DNA of 64,000 nucleotides from an uncultured Chloroflexota bacterium. GTDB lineage: Bacteria > Chloroflexota > Anaerolineae > UBA4142 > SHND01. Numbering within the stretch: the first letter of the stretch is position 1; every line of letters begins with the position of its first letter. Under the pieces are notes generated by a model, which searched no databases, had not been told where the DNA came from, and saw nothing but the letters and a program-made list of their open reading frames with translations. The stretch lies in the NCBI GenBank assembly GCA_937870825.1, contig CALMZO010000219.1, forward strand, positions 1 through 64,000, given 5' to 3'. The translations under genes and the position numbers were made by a program. Shown here piece by piece: positions 17,393 through 26,274 of the stretch.

Positions 17393-18580
17393 ATGTTTGA
17401 CTATTTAATTGTGGGCGCCGGTTTTGCGGGGAGTGTGATTGCCGAACGCCTCGCGCATTCGGCTGGCAAGCGCGTACTCGTCATTGACAAGCGCAATCAC
17501 ATCGGAGGCAATGCGTACGACCATTACAACGACGCGGGCATTCTGGTACATCGCTACGGTCCGCACATCTTTCATACCAATTCCCAAGAAATTTTCGAGT
17601 ACCTTTCGCGTTTCACAGAATGGCGTCCGTATCAACATCGCGTCCTCGCGCATGTGGACGGGCAGCTGCTGCCGATTCCGATTAATCTGACAACCATCAA
17701 TCAACTGTACGGACTGAATCTCAATTCGTTCGAGATGGAAGAATTTTTGAACAAGGTCGCAGAAAAACGCGAGCCGCTGTGTACCTCCGAAGATGTTGTG
17801 GTGAACCGCGTCGGGCGCGAATTGTACGAAAAATTTTTCCAGAACTATACGCGCAAGCAGTGGGGGATTGACCCGTCCGAGCTCGATGCCGCGGTAACGG
17901 CGCGCGTGCCCGTACGAACGAATCGCGATGACCGTTACTTTTCAGACAAGTTTCAAGCGATGCCGCGTTTTGGTTATACGCGCATGTTCGAAAATATGCT
18001 CGACCATCCCAATATCAAAATCATGTTGAACACGGATTTCCGCGAAATTGCCAAAGAGATGAACTTTCAAGAAATGATTTACACCGGACCTGTGGACGAA
18101 TTTTTCGATTATCGGTACGGGAAACTTCCGTATCGTTCGCTCGAGTTCAAACACGAAACGCATGATGTCGAAAAATATCAACCGGTTGCGGTAGTGAATT
18201 TTCCAAACGAACATCTCTACACACGCGTCACGGAATTTAAATATCTCACCGGACAGGAACATCCCAAGACGAGCATCGTGTACGAATATCCGCGCGCGGA
18301 AGGCGACCCGTATTATCCGGTGCCGCGTCCCGAAAACGCGAAACTGTACAGCAAATACAAAGCGCTGGCGGACTCGCTGTCGAACGTACATTTTATCGGA
18401 CGGCTCGCGACGTACAAGTATTACAACATGGACCAGGTTGTCGGACAGGCGCTCGCGTTGTTCAAGAAATTGAGCGCCCAGCGCAGTCGAACGGCTGCGC
18501 CGGACCCCCTGCCCGTAAAACTTGCTCCGCGCCTCTTTGCCAACAACGGCAACGGCGCGCATGTGGCAACGCCGGGTTAA
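17393..18580 (+). CDS. glf: UDP-galactopyranose mutase
   Basis: 395 residues. FAD-dependent conversion of UDP-galactopyranose to UDP-galactofuranose in the cytoplasm. The dinucleotide fold is at the N-terminus (VGAGFAGSVIAERLA), followed by the family hallmarks IDKRNHIGGNAYD, RYGPHIFHT, YTRKQWG, and near the end GRLATYKYYNMDQVVGQAL with the FAD-contacting Gly/Arg. Length fits the bacterial family (about 370-400) with a short extra tail. It pairs with the glycosyltransferase upstream. A strong convergent terminator follows at 18595-18639. Confidence 0.97.
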   Translation: MFDYLIVGAGFAGSVIAERLAHSAGKRVLVIDKRNHIGGNAYDHYNDAGILVHRYGPHIFHTNSQEIFEYLSRFTEWRPYQHRVLAHVDGQLLPIPINLTTINQLYGLNLNSFEMEEFLNKVAEKREPLCTSEDVVVNRVGRELYEKFFQNYTRKQWGIDPSELDAAVTARVPVRTNRDDRYFSDKFQAMPRFGYTRMFENMLDHPNIKIMLNTDFREIAKEMNFQEMIYTGPVDEFFDYRYGKLPYRSLEFKHETHDVEKYQPVAVVNFPNEHLYTRVTEFKYLTGQEHPKTSIVYEYPRAEGDPYYPVPRPENAKLYSKYKALADSLSNVHFIGRLATYKYYNMDQVVGQALALFKKLSAQRSRTAAPDPLPVKLAPRLFANNGNGAHVATPG

Positions 18581-18594
18581 CAGTGAGGCAATAC

Positions 18595-18639
18595 AAAACA
18601 AATCCGTGTCAAGCGCGCGCTTGGCACGGATTTTGTTTT
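18595..18639. terminator. Bidirectional terminator between glf and the GH2 gene
   Basis: AAAACAAATCCGTG and its near-complement CACGGATTTTGTTTT flank a CAAGCGCGCGCTTG core that is itself self-complementary. A- and T-runs on both sides fit intrinsic termination in either direction between the convergent genes. Confidence 0.85.
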
Positions 18640-18651
18640 ACATTCAAAAAA

Positions 18652-21582
18652 TCACAATGCGCTTCCCACTTCCGCTTCAACGGTGCGGCGCGAGGCAATT
18701 TTTTGCAGCATATCACGCAGGAGGATTGTTGCGACAGGATGTTTGAATTCGCTTGTAATGTGTTCGCGCAAACGGAATGTACAAATCCACAACTCGCCGT
18801 CGCCGATGCGGCGGCGTCCGATTAAGGCGACGGTGTGATGAATCCACCCGATGAACAGCCCCGCGTACACATCGGCGCCAAAGTCGCGCGGGTGAAAACC
18901 CGTGATGACATATTCGGGCGTCAAATCCGCAAATGCGAAATCTACGAGCCGGTGTGTCGGCAAATCCTGAAACAATTTATCCTGGCGAATCCAATTGAAA
19001 TTGCTCGCCCAATCGCCCTGCCACTTGCGCCCCTCGCGCGGTTGAATTTCGACCGGACCGAGAAACGTTTGCTGTGCGTCTTTGTCTTGCGCAATCCACA
19101 AGGCGCGTCCGCCGCGCTGCACGTATGCGCGTAGTTCGTCCGTCATCGTGCTGACCACAATCACATCGGCGGCGCTGAAATCCTCCGTCAACGCATAGCC
19201 CAACGCGCGCAACGGTTCTTGCCAATCGGGGGATGCCACAATTTTGATGGTGGGAATTTCGTGCCGCGCAGGAAAAAAGTAAAGCGTTTGGGTGTTGCGT
19301 GTGACGAGATTCTCTTGCGCGTCGAACAATTCCATTTTCAATTCGACGCGCGTACTCGAATCCAAGCGCGGCACGCGGAATGAAATCGTGCCGAGTTTGG
19401 TAATGTTTGCGGCAAGAGGATTTAACTGTTGAACGCTGCCCTTGATTTTTGAAAACGCGTCCAGCGTTTGGGCTGTGGCATCGTTTTGCTCCAAAAAGGC
19501 GGCCGGTCTATCCGACACCGCGTCCGTTTTTTCTGTACCGAAAGCGAGTGACCAGTCCATGCGCGAATTTTCAAGATTCGCCAAAGAGAAATGGGAGAGG
19601 GTAAGCGGAATGCTGCACTCTTCGCCCTCCCAAAAAACAATGCGCGTCCAACTTGGCACGAGCGCATCCGCACCGTTGATGTTGGCAAGCATATCGTAAT
19701 GCACTTTGGGATTGCGGCATTGGTCGAGCAAGCCGTTGCTTTCCCAATGCACATCGGTAAATTCGGTAATGATGTAACCGACGATGCTGGGATGCAGACG
19801 AATTTGTTCAATTTGATATTTGAGCGCGTAAAACTGCATCCATTGACTGGCGCGCGCGAGTGACGACAAATCCCCAAACACCTGGTCGAGCCGCCACAAT
19901 TTGAATCGTTCTTGAACGGCGTGCGGATACACCGAGCCGTCGGACCACTCACTGCCGGTTTCAAACCACCACGGGTCTTGACCGTCATGGCACGCGCGTA
20001 ATTTTTCGACATCGGGCAAACCCCAATTGCCAAATTCGGAAATCACGAGCGGTTCATTGCCCGTGCGCCGCACCTGACGCGCCAGCGCGCGCGGCAAAGG
20101 ATTCCACGGGTCGCGCAGAAATGCGCGCCACGCCGTGATGTTGTCATACTCGTGCGCGTACACCCACGTCGGGCGCGCGGAAAAATTTTCTACCCAATCG
20201 CGCCACTGCCGATAGTGGTCGGGAATGGAATAATAGTTGTGAAAATCTTGAATGTCGGTGACGACATGAAAGTTGGTGAAACATGCCGAGTTGCCGACGA
20301 CGAGTCGAAACGGGTCGAGCCCTTTCACAATGTCGTACGTTTCGAGCAGCCATTGACGATGGTCGGGGTTCACCGCGAGTTCGACGCCCCAGCTCTCGTT
20401 GACAATAGTCCAGATGATGATGCTCGGATGATTCCAATCGCGGCGAATCATTCCTTCGAGCGTATCTTGCGCGCGGCGTTTTACCGTGGGCGTTAAATTT
20501 TCCCAGTTTGGCAGTTCCGTCCAAATCAAAATGCCCGCGCGGTCGGCGGCATCGTAATAACGCGGGTCGGTGATTTTGATGTGCGTCCGCAGACAATTCA
20601 AGCCCATGTGCCGCGCTTGGGCGAATTGGCGGTCAAGTTCCGCGTCGCTGAACGGCGTGTAAATCATTTCGGGGTAATAGTCCTGGTCGAGCGCGCCGCG
20701 CAAATACAGCGGACGCCCGTTGAGCATCAAGTGTCCGTCCGCTGACGTGGAAATGGAACGCATTCCGAAATGTACGCGCACATCGTCGAGCGGTGTCTCG
20801 TCGCGTTCTGCCAAGTGCGCGCGAATTTCGTACAAATGCGGCGTGTGCGTATCCCATAACAGCGGATTGGGAATTTCCAGCGTCTTGGAAAATGTACGTG
20901 CATGGGCATCCAACTCAATCTCATGTTGCTCGAGCTGATGGAGTGGATTGATCAGCGTCAATTGAATGCGGAGCGGACGCGCAACCGCTTGATTCAATTC
21001 AATGTCTACACGCGCGCGTTCGTTGATTACGTCTGGGGTGACATGCAGCTGTGTGATGTGCGTTTCGGCGCGCGCTTCCAGATAAACACTTTGCCAGATT
21101 CCGCTAATGGGTCCGTACCAACTTTGTTTGCCGTGCGGAATTTCGCCAAAGGTCACTTCGGTCTCGCCTTGCAAGTCCCCTGCCGCGCCGGGGTCGAGAA
21201 CGCGCACGACCAATTCATTTGTGCCATGCAGAGTGAGTCCGCGATTGAGGATGAACTCGAACGGCAAGTAGCCGCCTTCGTTGGCGTCAATATATTTTCC
21301 ATTGAGCCACGCGGCAGTGAAATAATCAACCGCGCCGAAATGCAAAATGTACGTCGGATTCGGCACGGGCGCGTTGACCAACGCGTGCGGCAAGGTAAAA
21401 CGGAAGCGATACCATGCAACGCCGGTGTAATCTCTCAAGTCCTGAAACTGCGCTTGCCAGGGACCCGGCACGCGAATGCGGCGAACATTTTCGGTTTGCG
21501 GTAAGGCATCCGGGTCAAATTGTTGCAGAGGGTCGGGGATAAATTCCCAATATCCATCGAGGGAAAAACGAGTACGTGGCAC
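18652..21582 (-). CDS. Glycoside hydrolase family 2 enzyme
   Basis: 976 residues. N-terminal sugar-binding domain (LDGYWEFIPDP through GVAWYRFRF), an immunoglobulin-like domain, then a TIM barrel. The GH2 acid/base Glu is in VNESWG (about 20381-20400) and the nucleophile Glu in ISEFGNWG (about 20021-20047). A C-terminal 250-residue region includes a glutamine-amidotransferase-like fold (VIVVSTMTDELRAYVQRGGRALWI). The substrate, beta-galactoside, glucuronide or mannoside, cannot be fixed. The start is GTG 21582: AAGGAG precedes it by five bases and the next residues (RTRFSLDGYWEF) are the usual GH2 N-terminus. No signal peptide, so probably cytoplasmic. Confidence 0.92.
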   Translation of the reverse strand: MPRTRFSLDGYWEFIPDPLQQFDPDALPQTENVRRIRVPGPWQAQFQDLRDYTGVAWYRFRFTLPHALVNAPVPNPTYILHFGAVDYFTAAWLNGKYIDANEGGYLPFEFILNRGLTLHGTNELVVRVLDPGAAGDLQGETEVTFGEIPHGKQSWYGPISGIWQSVYLEARAETHITQLHVTPDVINERARVDIELNQAVARPLRIQLTLINPLHQLEQHEIELDAHARTFSKTLEIPNPLLWDTHTPHLYEIRAHLAERDETPLDDVRVHFGMRSISTSADGHLMLNGRPLYLRGALDQDYYPEMIYTPFSDAELDRQFAQARHMGLNCLRTHIKITDPRYYDAADRAGILIWTELPNWENLTPTVKRRAQDTLEGMIRRDWNHPSIIIWTIVNESWGVELAVNPDHRQWLLETYDIVKGLDPFRLVVGNSACFTNFHVVTDIQDFHNYYSIPDHYRQWRDWVENFSARPTWVYAHEYDNITAWRAFLRDPWNPLPRALARQVRRTGNEPLVISEFGNWGLPDVEKLRACHDGQDPWWFETGSEWSDGSVYPHAVQERFKLWRLDQVFGDLSSLARASQWMQFYALKYQIEQIRLHPSIVGYIITEFTDVHWESNGLLDQCRNPKVHYDMLANINGADALVPSWTRIVFWEGEECSIPLTLSHFSLANLENSRMDWSLAFGTEKTDAVSDRPAAFLEQNDATAQTLDAFSKIKGSVQQLNPLAANITKLGTISFRVPRLDSSTRVELKMELFDAQENLVTRNTQTLYFFPARHEIPTIKIVASPDWQEPLRALGYALTEDFSAADVIVVSTMTDELRAYVQRGGRALWIAQDKDAQQTFLGPVEIQPREGRKWQGDWASNFNWIRQDKLFQDLPTHRLVDFAFADLTPEYVITGFHPRDFGADVYAGLFIGWIHHTVALIGRRRIGDGELWICTFRLREHITSEFKHPVATILLRDMLQKIASRRTVEAEVGSAL

Positions 21583-21894
21583 ACAAACTCCTTCATGGGT
21601 ACTACCTTGTAGAGCTCTCAAACAAGTCGCAGGCTGGATTTCTCGCGGCAGCGGCTTCTTGCCGGTCACCGAACGTGCGAATCCAAAACGATGGACGCGT
21701 TTGCATTCTCTCTTTGAGAACGAACACAATAAATTTAACGGACACTGCCATGCTTGACCTGCCGTTTGATAGGACTCTAAGATATAACGAGGTACATAAA
21801 TTTTTATGACCCGCCGCGCATCGCCGCGCGACGTTACAGATTCGCACGCTCTTCGTTATAGACATCAAACATATCGATGAGGAGGAAGTGATTT
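21583..21894. other. Divergent intergenic region (GH2 gene / surface protein gene)
   Basis: About 310 bases without a supported gene, richer in A+T near 21720-21800. It must hold both promoters, but I cannot name -35/-10 pairs with proper spacing. Confidence 0.3.
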
Positions 21895-22605
21895 ATGAGT
21901 CTCGGAAACAAGACATTGCTCATTGGGCTTTCGGTGCTTGTGATGCTGGGCATCTTGATGGCTGGTGTAGCGATGGCACAAACACCTTTGACGGTTACGT
22001 TGAATGAGCAAAATAGTTCGGGTGAGACAGGGACGACTACGTTGAGCGATTTGGGTAATGGCATGGTGCGCGTCGAGGTGACCGTAAGCGGTGCACCTGC
22101 GGGCGTGTCCCAGCCGATGCATATTCACGAAGGCACTTGCGCGAATCTCACGGCTGCGCCGAAATTTCCTTTGAACAATTTGGAAAACGGCACGTCGACG
22201 ACGGAAATCTCGACGACGCTGGAAGCGCTGCTCGCTTCGCCGCACGCGCTGAATGGACATAAATCAGCCGCCGAGCCGCAAGTGTACGTCTTTTGCGGCG
22301 ACATTGTCGCTGCCGCGCAGCCGACGGCGACTGTCACCACGGAAGCAACCCCGACTGTTGAAGCGACAAGCACCGTCGCCGCGACAACGACAGCGACGAC
22401 GGAAGCAACCGCGGCCGCGACCGGGCAAGCCACTGTCACAACGGAAGCAACAGCCGCCGCGACGGCAGAAGCGACCGCTACAGCGGCACCGACCCTTCCG
22501 ACAACCGGCGCGGGAACGCCGTGGAATGCGCTTGTGCCGCTCCTTCTCGTTGGCATCGTGATGCTTCTGTTGGGTGTGTATGCAAGACGATTGGCACGCC
22601 GCTAA
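21895..22605 (+). CDS. Secreted Thr/Ala-stalk protein with LPxTG-like C-terminus
   Basis: 236 residues. Signal peptide (1-29, ending AMAQ/T), a folded domain of about 110 residues with Cys 83 and Cys 143 (MHIHEGTCANL resembles CHRD or superoxide-dismutase-like beta domains), a stalk of about 75 residues of almost pure Thr, Ala, Glu and Val, then LPTTGAG, a hydrophobic helix and a basic YARRLARR tail. That tail layout is a sortase sorting signal in monoderm bacteria; it could also serve only as an anchor. GAGGAGGA lies nine bases before the ATG. No sortase gene is in the window. Confidence 0.72.
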   Translation: MSLGNKTLLIGLSVLVMLGILMAGVAMAQTPLTVTLNEQNSSGETGTTTLSDLGNGMVRVEVTVSGAPAGVSQPMHIHEGTCANLTAAPKFPLNNLENGTSTTEISTTLEALLASPHALNGHKSAAEPQVYVFCGDIVAAAQPTATVTTEATPTVEATSTVAATTTATTEATAAATGQATVTTEATAAATAEATATAAPTLPTTGAGTPWNALVPLLLVGIVMLLLGVYARRLARR

Positions 22606-22763
22606 ACCCTGCAGGTCAAGAATACGAAAAAGTCAGACAGGAAGCGGTTTTGAATCGTCGCTGAATTTATTGAATCGGTTATACCCGTGAGTTCACATCG
22701 CCGCACTCGCGAACCTTAACAGATTAAGTCCTCTGCTGCGCGAGACAGTTGTTCGCGTAGGGT

Positions 22764-22786
22764 CTACAGTTATCACATAACTGTAG
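22764..22786. promoter_or_regulatory. 10-bp palindrome beside a TTGACA box
   Basis: CTACAGTTAT, a three-base CAC spacer, and ATAACTGTAG. The short spacer favours a dimeric protein-binding site over an RNA stem. TTGACA begins one base later (22787-22792), so a bound repressor would cover a -35 box if one is used here. Confidence 0.45.
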
Positions 22787-22803
22787 TTGACATGTGTTTC
22801 TTG

Positions 22804-22881
22804 AGCGCCGCACTGAATATATCCATCTATATACCTCGTGAGTATATCCAGATGGATAGTCAGTGCGGCGCTTTTCTTTTA
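22804..22881 (+). terminator. Long two-part hairpin with T-rich tail
   Basis: Outer arms AGCGCCGCACTGA (22804-22816) and TCAGTGCGGCGCT (22860-22872) are exact complements; inner arms TATCCATCT and AGATGGATA pair as well, and TTTTCTTTT follows. The shape fits an intrinsic terminator for transcripts coming from 21895, or a leader attenuator of the sigma gene. Confidence 0.7.
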
Positions 22882-22938
22882 TCTTGATGCCAATAAAGAC
22901 GTAGAAGCACATTCATGCTTCGCATCGAGGAGACCACA

Positions 22939-23523
22939 ATGGCACACGAAGAAAAGAAATTGATTGAGCGCGCGACCCGACATGACCCGAAAGCATTCGG
23001 CAAACTGTACGAGATGTACTTTGACAAGATTTACAATTATCTGTATTTCAAAACGATGCACCGCAACGAAGCAGAGGACCTCACAGCATTGGTCTTCTTG
23101 AAGGCGTGGGAGGCGATTGGGAAATTCGAATGGCAGGGTTATCCCTTTTCGACCTGGCTCTATCGCATCGCGCACAATCAATTGGTGGACCACTATCGTA
23201 CGCGGCGCGAAGTGCTGCCGCTCGAAGTGGCGGAACATCACGAGTGTGGTGACGACCCCTTTGAAGTGGTCGAACATGCTTCCCTGTTGAACCAGATTCG
23301 CGGCACGTTAAAAAATCTGACCCAAGAGCAACAACGTGTGGTCACCCTGCGGTACTTTGAGGGCTATAGCATTTGCGAAATCGCCAAGATGATGAACAAA
23401 GCGCCCGATGCCGTACGGGCAATGCAGCACCGCGCACTGCGCGTCCTGCAGCCGCGCGTACGAGCAAACGAAACGCTGGCTCCAAAACGCCGCGCCAATA
23501 CCGGCGCAACGGTTACGGTATAG
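22939..23523 (+). CDS. ECF-type RNA polymerase sigma factor, copy 1
   Basis: 194 residues. Region 2 (about 20-90: FGKLYEMYFDKIYNYLYF, EDLTALVFLKAWEAI, FSTWLYRIAHNQLVDHYR) binds core polymerase and the -10; region 4 (about 130-180: LTQEQQRVVTLRYFEGYSICEIAKMMNKAPDAVRAMQHRALRVL) contains the helix-turn-helix for the -35. No region 1.1 or 3, as in ECF sigmas. GAGGAG six bases before ATG 22939 fixes the start over the frame opening at 22915. No anti-sigma gene is next to it. A bidirectional terminator follows. Confidence 0.9.
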   Translation: MAHEEKKLIERATRHDPKAFGKLYEMYFDKIYNYLYFKTMHRNEAEDLTALVFLKAWEAIGKFEWQGYPFSTWLYRIAHNQLVDHYRTRREVLPLEVAEHHECGDDPFEVVEHASLLNQIRGTLKNLTQEQQRVVTLRYFEGYSICEIAKMMNKAPDAVRAMQHRALRVLQPRVRANETLAPKRRANTGATVTV

Positions 23524-23527
23524 CTAC

Positions 23528-23562
23528 AAAAAATCCAAGAGCATGTCGCTCTTGGATTTTTT
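23528..23562. terminator. Bidirectional terminator, sigma gene / GH1-like gene
   Basis: AAAAAATCCAAGAGC and GCTCTTGGATTTTTT pair exactly around a five-base loop, with T-runs in both directions, between convergent genes. Confidence 0.9.
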
Positions 23563-23570
23563 GTTTGGCT

Positions 23571-24731
23571 TTATGCTCTTGCCACTTCCATCTGTTCCAA
23601 CGTGTGCGCCAGCGCGGTGCGTTGACGATACCATTCGCGCGCGAGCGGCTCGGACAACGGACGATTGCCATACACATCGCTGTCACCCCACAAACCATTT
23701 TCACACAGTCGCCCGTCATCCCACCCGGAAAAATTCACAATCGGATACCAGCAGATTCCTTGCAGTGGCACACCCATTTGCAGCGCGAGACGCGTCTCCC
23801 GTCCCACGTACGCGAGCCATTGCGGCCGCGCGTCATATTCCGTGCTGGTTTCGGCAATGATCAGCGGACGAGCGTAGCGCTCAAAGATTTCTTGCAGAAA
23901 AAAGCGCAAAGGCACGTAACGCGCGTCGTCCGCCGCGAGGGTCGCGCCAAAATCATAGTCACTGCGATAAAGCCATTGATTCCACGGATAATAGTCCACG
24001 CCGAGAATGTCGAGATATTTCGAGTTGCCGCCAAGTTCGGGCTGCACACTTCCGGCAAGCATGTCCCATGCTTGATACCGCGCATAGCTGTACGCTCGCG
24101 CGCGGTCAATCATTACCGGGTCGTCCGTGTCTGCGACGGTGTTAAAGATCGGGTCGTTGTGCATAAAGCGCGCATGTGGCAGCACTTCCCAAATCGCTTC
24201 CATCCCTTCGATGGCTGCGCGCACCAACTGCTCTTTTAATTCATGCCCGCGGCCCCGTGTAAAGGGATTCATGTTGCCGACCTCGGCGCCGTGAAACGCG
24301 AGAAATGAAATTTCGTTGATGGGCGTGATGATGGGAGTCGCGTCGGTTTCGTTTTTCAGCCGCTGCGCAAAGGCGCGTGCATACGCGACATAGTGTCGAA
24401 CAAATGCCGGCGTGAACGGGTCCAAAATATCCGGATAGCCGAAATGAAAAAGGTCCCAAATAATTTGGAGATGGTATTCATCGGCAAGATGCTGCATGTA
24501 GACGACAGTGGATAAATCGTACTCGCCCAATTTCTTTTGGACGCTATGCCAGCGAACGCCTTCGCGAACGGTCGAGATGCCAAACTCGTGCAGCCGCGCA
24601 TAGTCCTGCGCGAGAAACGCATCATGTCTCGTCGTTGCGAGCATATCAAGACGCTGCTTGGTGCGCGCGTAATGAGTTGAACATTCAAATCCTCCCATCC
24701 AAAAACTCTTGAACAATGAATTCCCGTTCAT
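23571..24731 (-). CDS. GH1-like (clan GH-A) glycosidase
   Basis: 386 residues, shorter than classical GH1 enzymes (about 450). It opens with FWMGGFECSTHYA, then a TIM-barrel pattern; the acid/base Glu fits PINEIS and the nucleophile fits IIAETSTEY, in the usual order and spacing. Related proteins are annotated as beta-glucosidase-like and may act on polysaccharide or as glycosyl-transferring enzymes. ATG 24731 is preferred because GAGGAGGG lies about ten bases upstream; the in-frame extension to 24845 reads as non-protein-like. No signal peptide. The substrate is unknown. Confidence 0.8.
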   Translation of the reverse strand: MNGNSLFKSFWMGGFECSTHYARTKQRLDMLATTRHDAFLAQDYARLHEFGISTVREGVRWHSVQKKLGEYDLSTVVYMQHLADEYHLQIIWDLFHFGYPDILDPFTPAFVRHYVAYARAFAQRLKNETDATPIITPINEISFLAFHGAEVGNMNPFTRGRGHELKEQLVRAAIEGMEAIWEVLPHARFMHNDPIFNTVADTDDPVMIDRARAYSYARYQAWDMLAGSVQPELGGNSKYLDILGVDYYPWNQWLYRSDYDFGATLAADDARYVPLRFFLQEIFERYARPLIIAETSTEYDARPQWLAYVGRETRLALQMGVPLQGICWYPIVNFSGWDDGRLCENGLWGDSDVYGNRPLSEPLAREWYRQRTALAHTLEQMEVARA

Positions 24732-25021
24732 TCGCTTGGTTCCCTCCTCTGGTTCAGGTTGATTGTACGTTTGCCTCAAATAGCAGACGCGACAACGCGC
24801 GATAGTCGTTTGCGGAGGTTGTCGTACTGGCAAAACGTTTGCCAAAACCGGACCGCTTTTTTTTTACAGCGCGGATTCCGATTGGCGGAGTCTGACTTTG
24901 GTATAAACGAAAAGTAGTTCGCATTGTGTCGGATGATTCTGTGACTCGCGTAGGCGCAAAAAAAAGGGGATGGTTGCCCATCCCCTTTGGTTAGACATCT
25001 GTCATTACTGGTCTGCTTGAT
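24732..25021. other. Intergenic region, no gene seen
   Basis: About 290 bases upstream of the GH1-like gene, including the terminator of the next leftward gene at 24958-24987. Its promoter should lie here; the A-run at about 24858-24866 is the only conspicuous feature. Confidence 0.3.
24958..24987 (-). terminator. Terminator of the GlsB/YeaQ-type gene
   Basis: On the minus strand AAAGGGGATGG, a four-base GCAA loop and CCATCCCC are followed by an unbroken run of about eight T: a textbook intrinsic terminator, 35 bases after the stop at 25022. Confidence 0.9.
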
Positions 25022-25294
25022 TTACACAGGTGAGCGACCCGGCAAGGCGCGAACGAGCGCAATCAAAATCACCGAGCCGATAAAGGCGGTTATGATGCTC
25101 ACGAGCAAATTCGAGAGATTGCCCGAGTTGATGGCATCTACGTTAAACAACACCGAGGCGAGGAAACCGCCAATCAACGCGCCGACGATACCGATAAGGA
25201 TGTCGCCGACGACACCGTAGCCGCCGCCTTTCATCACCATACCGGCAAGCCATCCGGCAATCAAGCCTACGACGATCCATGCGAGAATACCCAT
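25022..25294 (-). CDS. GlsB/YeaQ/YmgE family stress membrane protein
   Basis: 90 residues. Three short hydrophobic helices separated by glycines, opening ILAWIVVGLIAGWLAGMVMKGGGYGVVGDILIGIVGALIGGFL, diagnostic of the transglycosylase-associated/GlsB family. These proteins are induced by general, acid or osmotic stress; the mechanism is unknown. The C-terminal part carries a longer than usual loop (NVDAINSGNLSNLLVS). AAGGAGG before the ATG is a strong ribosome site. Its own terminator follows, and the next two leftward genes are stress genes too. Confidence 0.92.
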   Translation of the reverse strand: MGILAWIVVGLIAGWLAGMVMKGGGYGVVGDILIGIVGALIGGFLASVLFNVDAINSGNLSNLLVSIITAFIGSVILIALVRALPGRSPV

Positions 25295-25424
25295 TGTCTG
25301 TTCCTCCTTGAAATGGGTCAGTCGAAAGGACTGACGAATAACTTTTTTCAGTTCGCATCGCGGACTGAAATTTCATTTCGCCCAATGCGAAATAAATTCG
25401 AACCCAAGAAAAAAAAGTGCGGGT

Positions 25425-25916
25425 CTAGATTGCGGCGAGGGCATTCACCGAGTTCGCGGCAATCTCTGTCAGTTTTTTATCTGCCGCGCCTTCTTCATTG
25501 AGCGTCTCCTGCAGCAATTGCGCAAGGGGATACAAGCCCAACTTTTCGGCATGGTCACGTGCTGTGCCATACGCGGCAATTTCGTAATGTTCCACACGCT
25601 GTGCTGCGCCAATCAAGGCGGCATCCAGTACCCAATCCGCCGCATCCTCTTTCATCACTTCTTTGCCTTCTTCAACGAGTCCTTCCATGCCGACGCATTT
25701 TTTGCCGCGCGGCGAAACTTGAAGCTCGCGGAAAATCTCTTCAAGGCGCTGGACGTGCGTCTCGGTTTCTTGCAAATGGTGCGCGAACGCTTGCTGCAAT
25801 TCTTCTGAATTCGCCGCGTCTGCCATCTTGGGCAGGGCTTTGGTCAGCTGCATTTCCGCGCTGTACAAGTCTTTCAATTCATGCACAAACAAATCATGTA
25901 AAGTATCGAGTGCCAT
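25425..25916 (-). CDS. YciF-like ferritin-like protein (DUF892), copy 2
   Basis: 163 residues, clearly paralogous to the protein at 10139: TLHDLFVHELKDLYSAEMQ, GKKCVGMEGLVEEGKEV and VEHYEIAAYGT occur in the same order with the metal-binding Glu/His positions kept. It lacks the acidic tail of copy 1. AAAGGG precedes the ATG. Having two diverged copies in one 16-kb span suggests different inducers rather than redundancy. Confidence 0.9.
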   Translation of the reverse strand: MALDTLHDLFVHELKDLYSAEMQLTKALPKMADAANSEELQQAFAHHLQETETHVQRLEEIFRELQVSPRGKKCVGMEGLVEEGKEVMKEDAADWVLDAALIGAAQRVEHYEIAAYGTARDHAEKLGLYPLAQLLQETLNEEGAADKKLTEIAANSVNALAAI

Positions 25917-25943
25917 AAATTCCCTTTCCGGGATTCAGTCCGG

Positions 25944-25976
25944 ATGCCGGACGGTGGATGTACCACCGCCCGGCAT
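25944..25976. repeat. Hairpin between the CsbD and YciF-like genes
   Basis: ATGCCGGaCGGTGG and CCACCGcCCGGCAT pair with one mismatch around a five-base loop. There is no T-run on the minus strand, so an mRNA-stability or processing role fits better than termination. Confidence 0.5.
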
Positions 25977-26034
25977 TTGCATTTGGACTACCGGCGTTAC
26001 TCTGCTGTAGCCCATTCCTGCCCGCGCGTCGTGC

Positions 26035-26250
26035 TTAGGGGCGCGGGTGCGTGCGTTGATATTCATCAAGGCGACGCGTCACTTCCGTTTCGGCGCGTTC
26101 TTTGGCATAGCCATAACGCTCTTGGAGTGCGCCGACCAAGCGGTCGCGCTTGCCATCAATCTTGGTCAGGTCATCGTCGGTGAGGTCACCCCACCATTCT
26201 TTAACTTGACCTGTCATTTGTTTCCAATTGCCTGCTAAAACATCATTCAT
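26035..26250 (-). CDS. CsbD-family stress protein
   Basis: 71 residues: MNDVLAGNWKQMTGQVKEWWGDLTDDDLTKIDGKRDRLVGALQERYGY is the CsbD signature. Small hydrophilic proteins of this family are strongly induced by general stress in many bacteria; the function is not established. GGAGGG six bases before ATG 26250 fixes the start over a longer frame from 26274. It is probably first in a short leftward stress group with the YciF-like and GlsB/YeaQ-type genes. Confidence 0.92.
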   Translation of the reverse strand: MNDVLAGNWKQMTGQVKEWWGDLTDDDLTKIDGKRDRLVGALQERYGYAKERAETEVTRRLDEYQRTHPRP

Positions 26251-26274
26251 GGCATACCCTCCGTTCAATTTCAA

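Larger units (their letters stand above)
22606..22938. other. Intergenic region before the first ECF sigma gene
   Basis: About 330 bases containing the palindrome at 22764-22786 and the long hairpin at 22804-22872. No gene supported. A TTGACA box at 22787-22792 directly follows the palindrome but lacks a good -10 at the right distance. Confidence 0.4.

Noticed and set aside
22700-22790. tRNA-like stretch with CTGTTAA on the minus strand
   Set aside because: The flanking five bases do not pair as an anticodon stem, and no acceptor or T-arm (GGTTCGAATC) can be folded.
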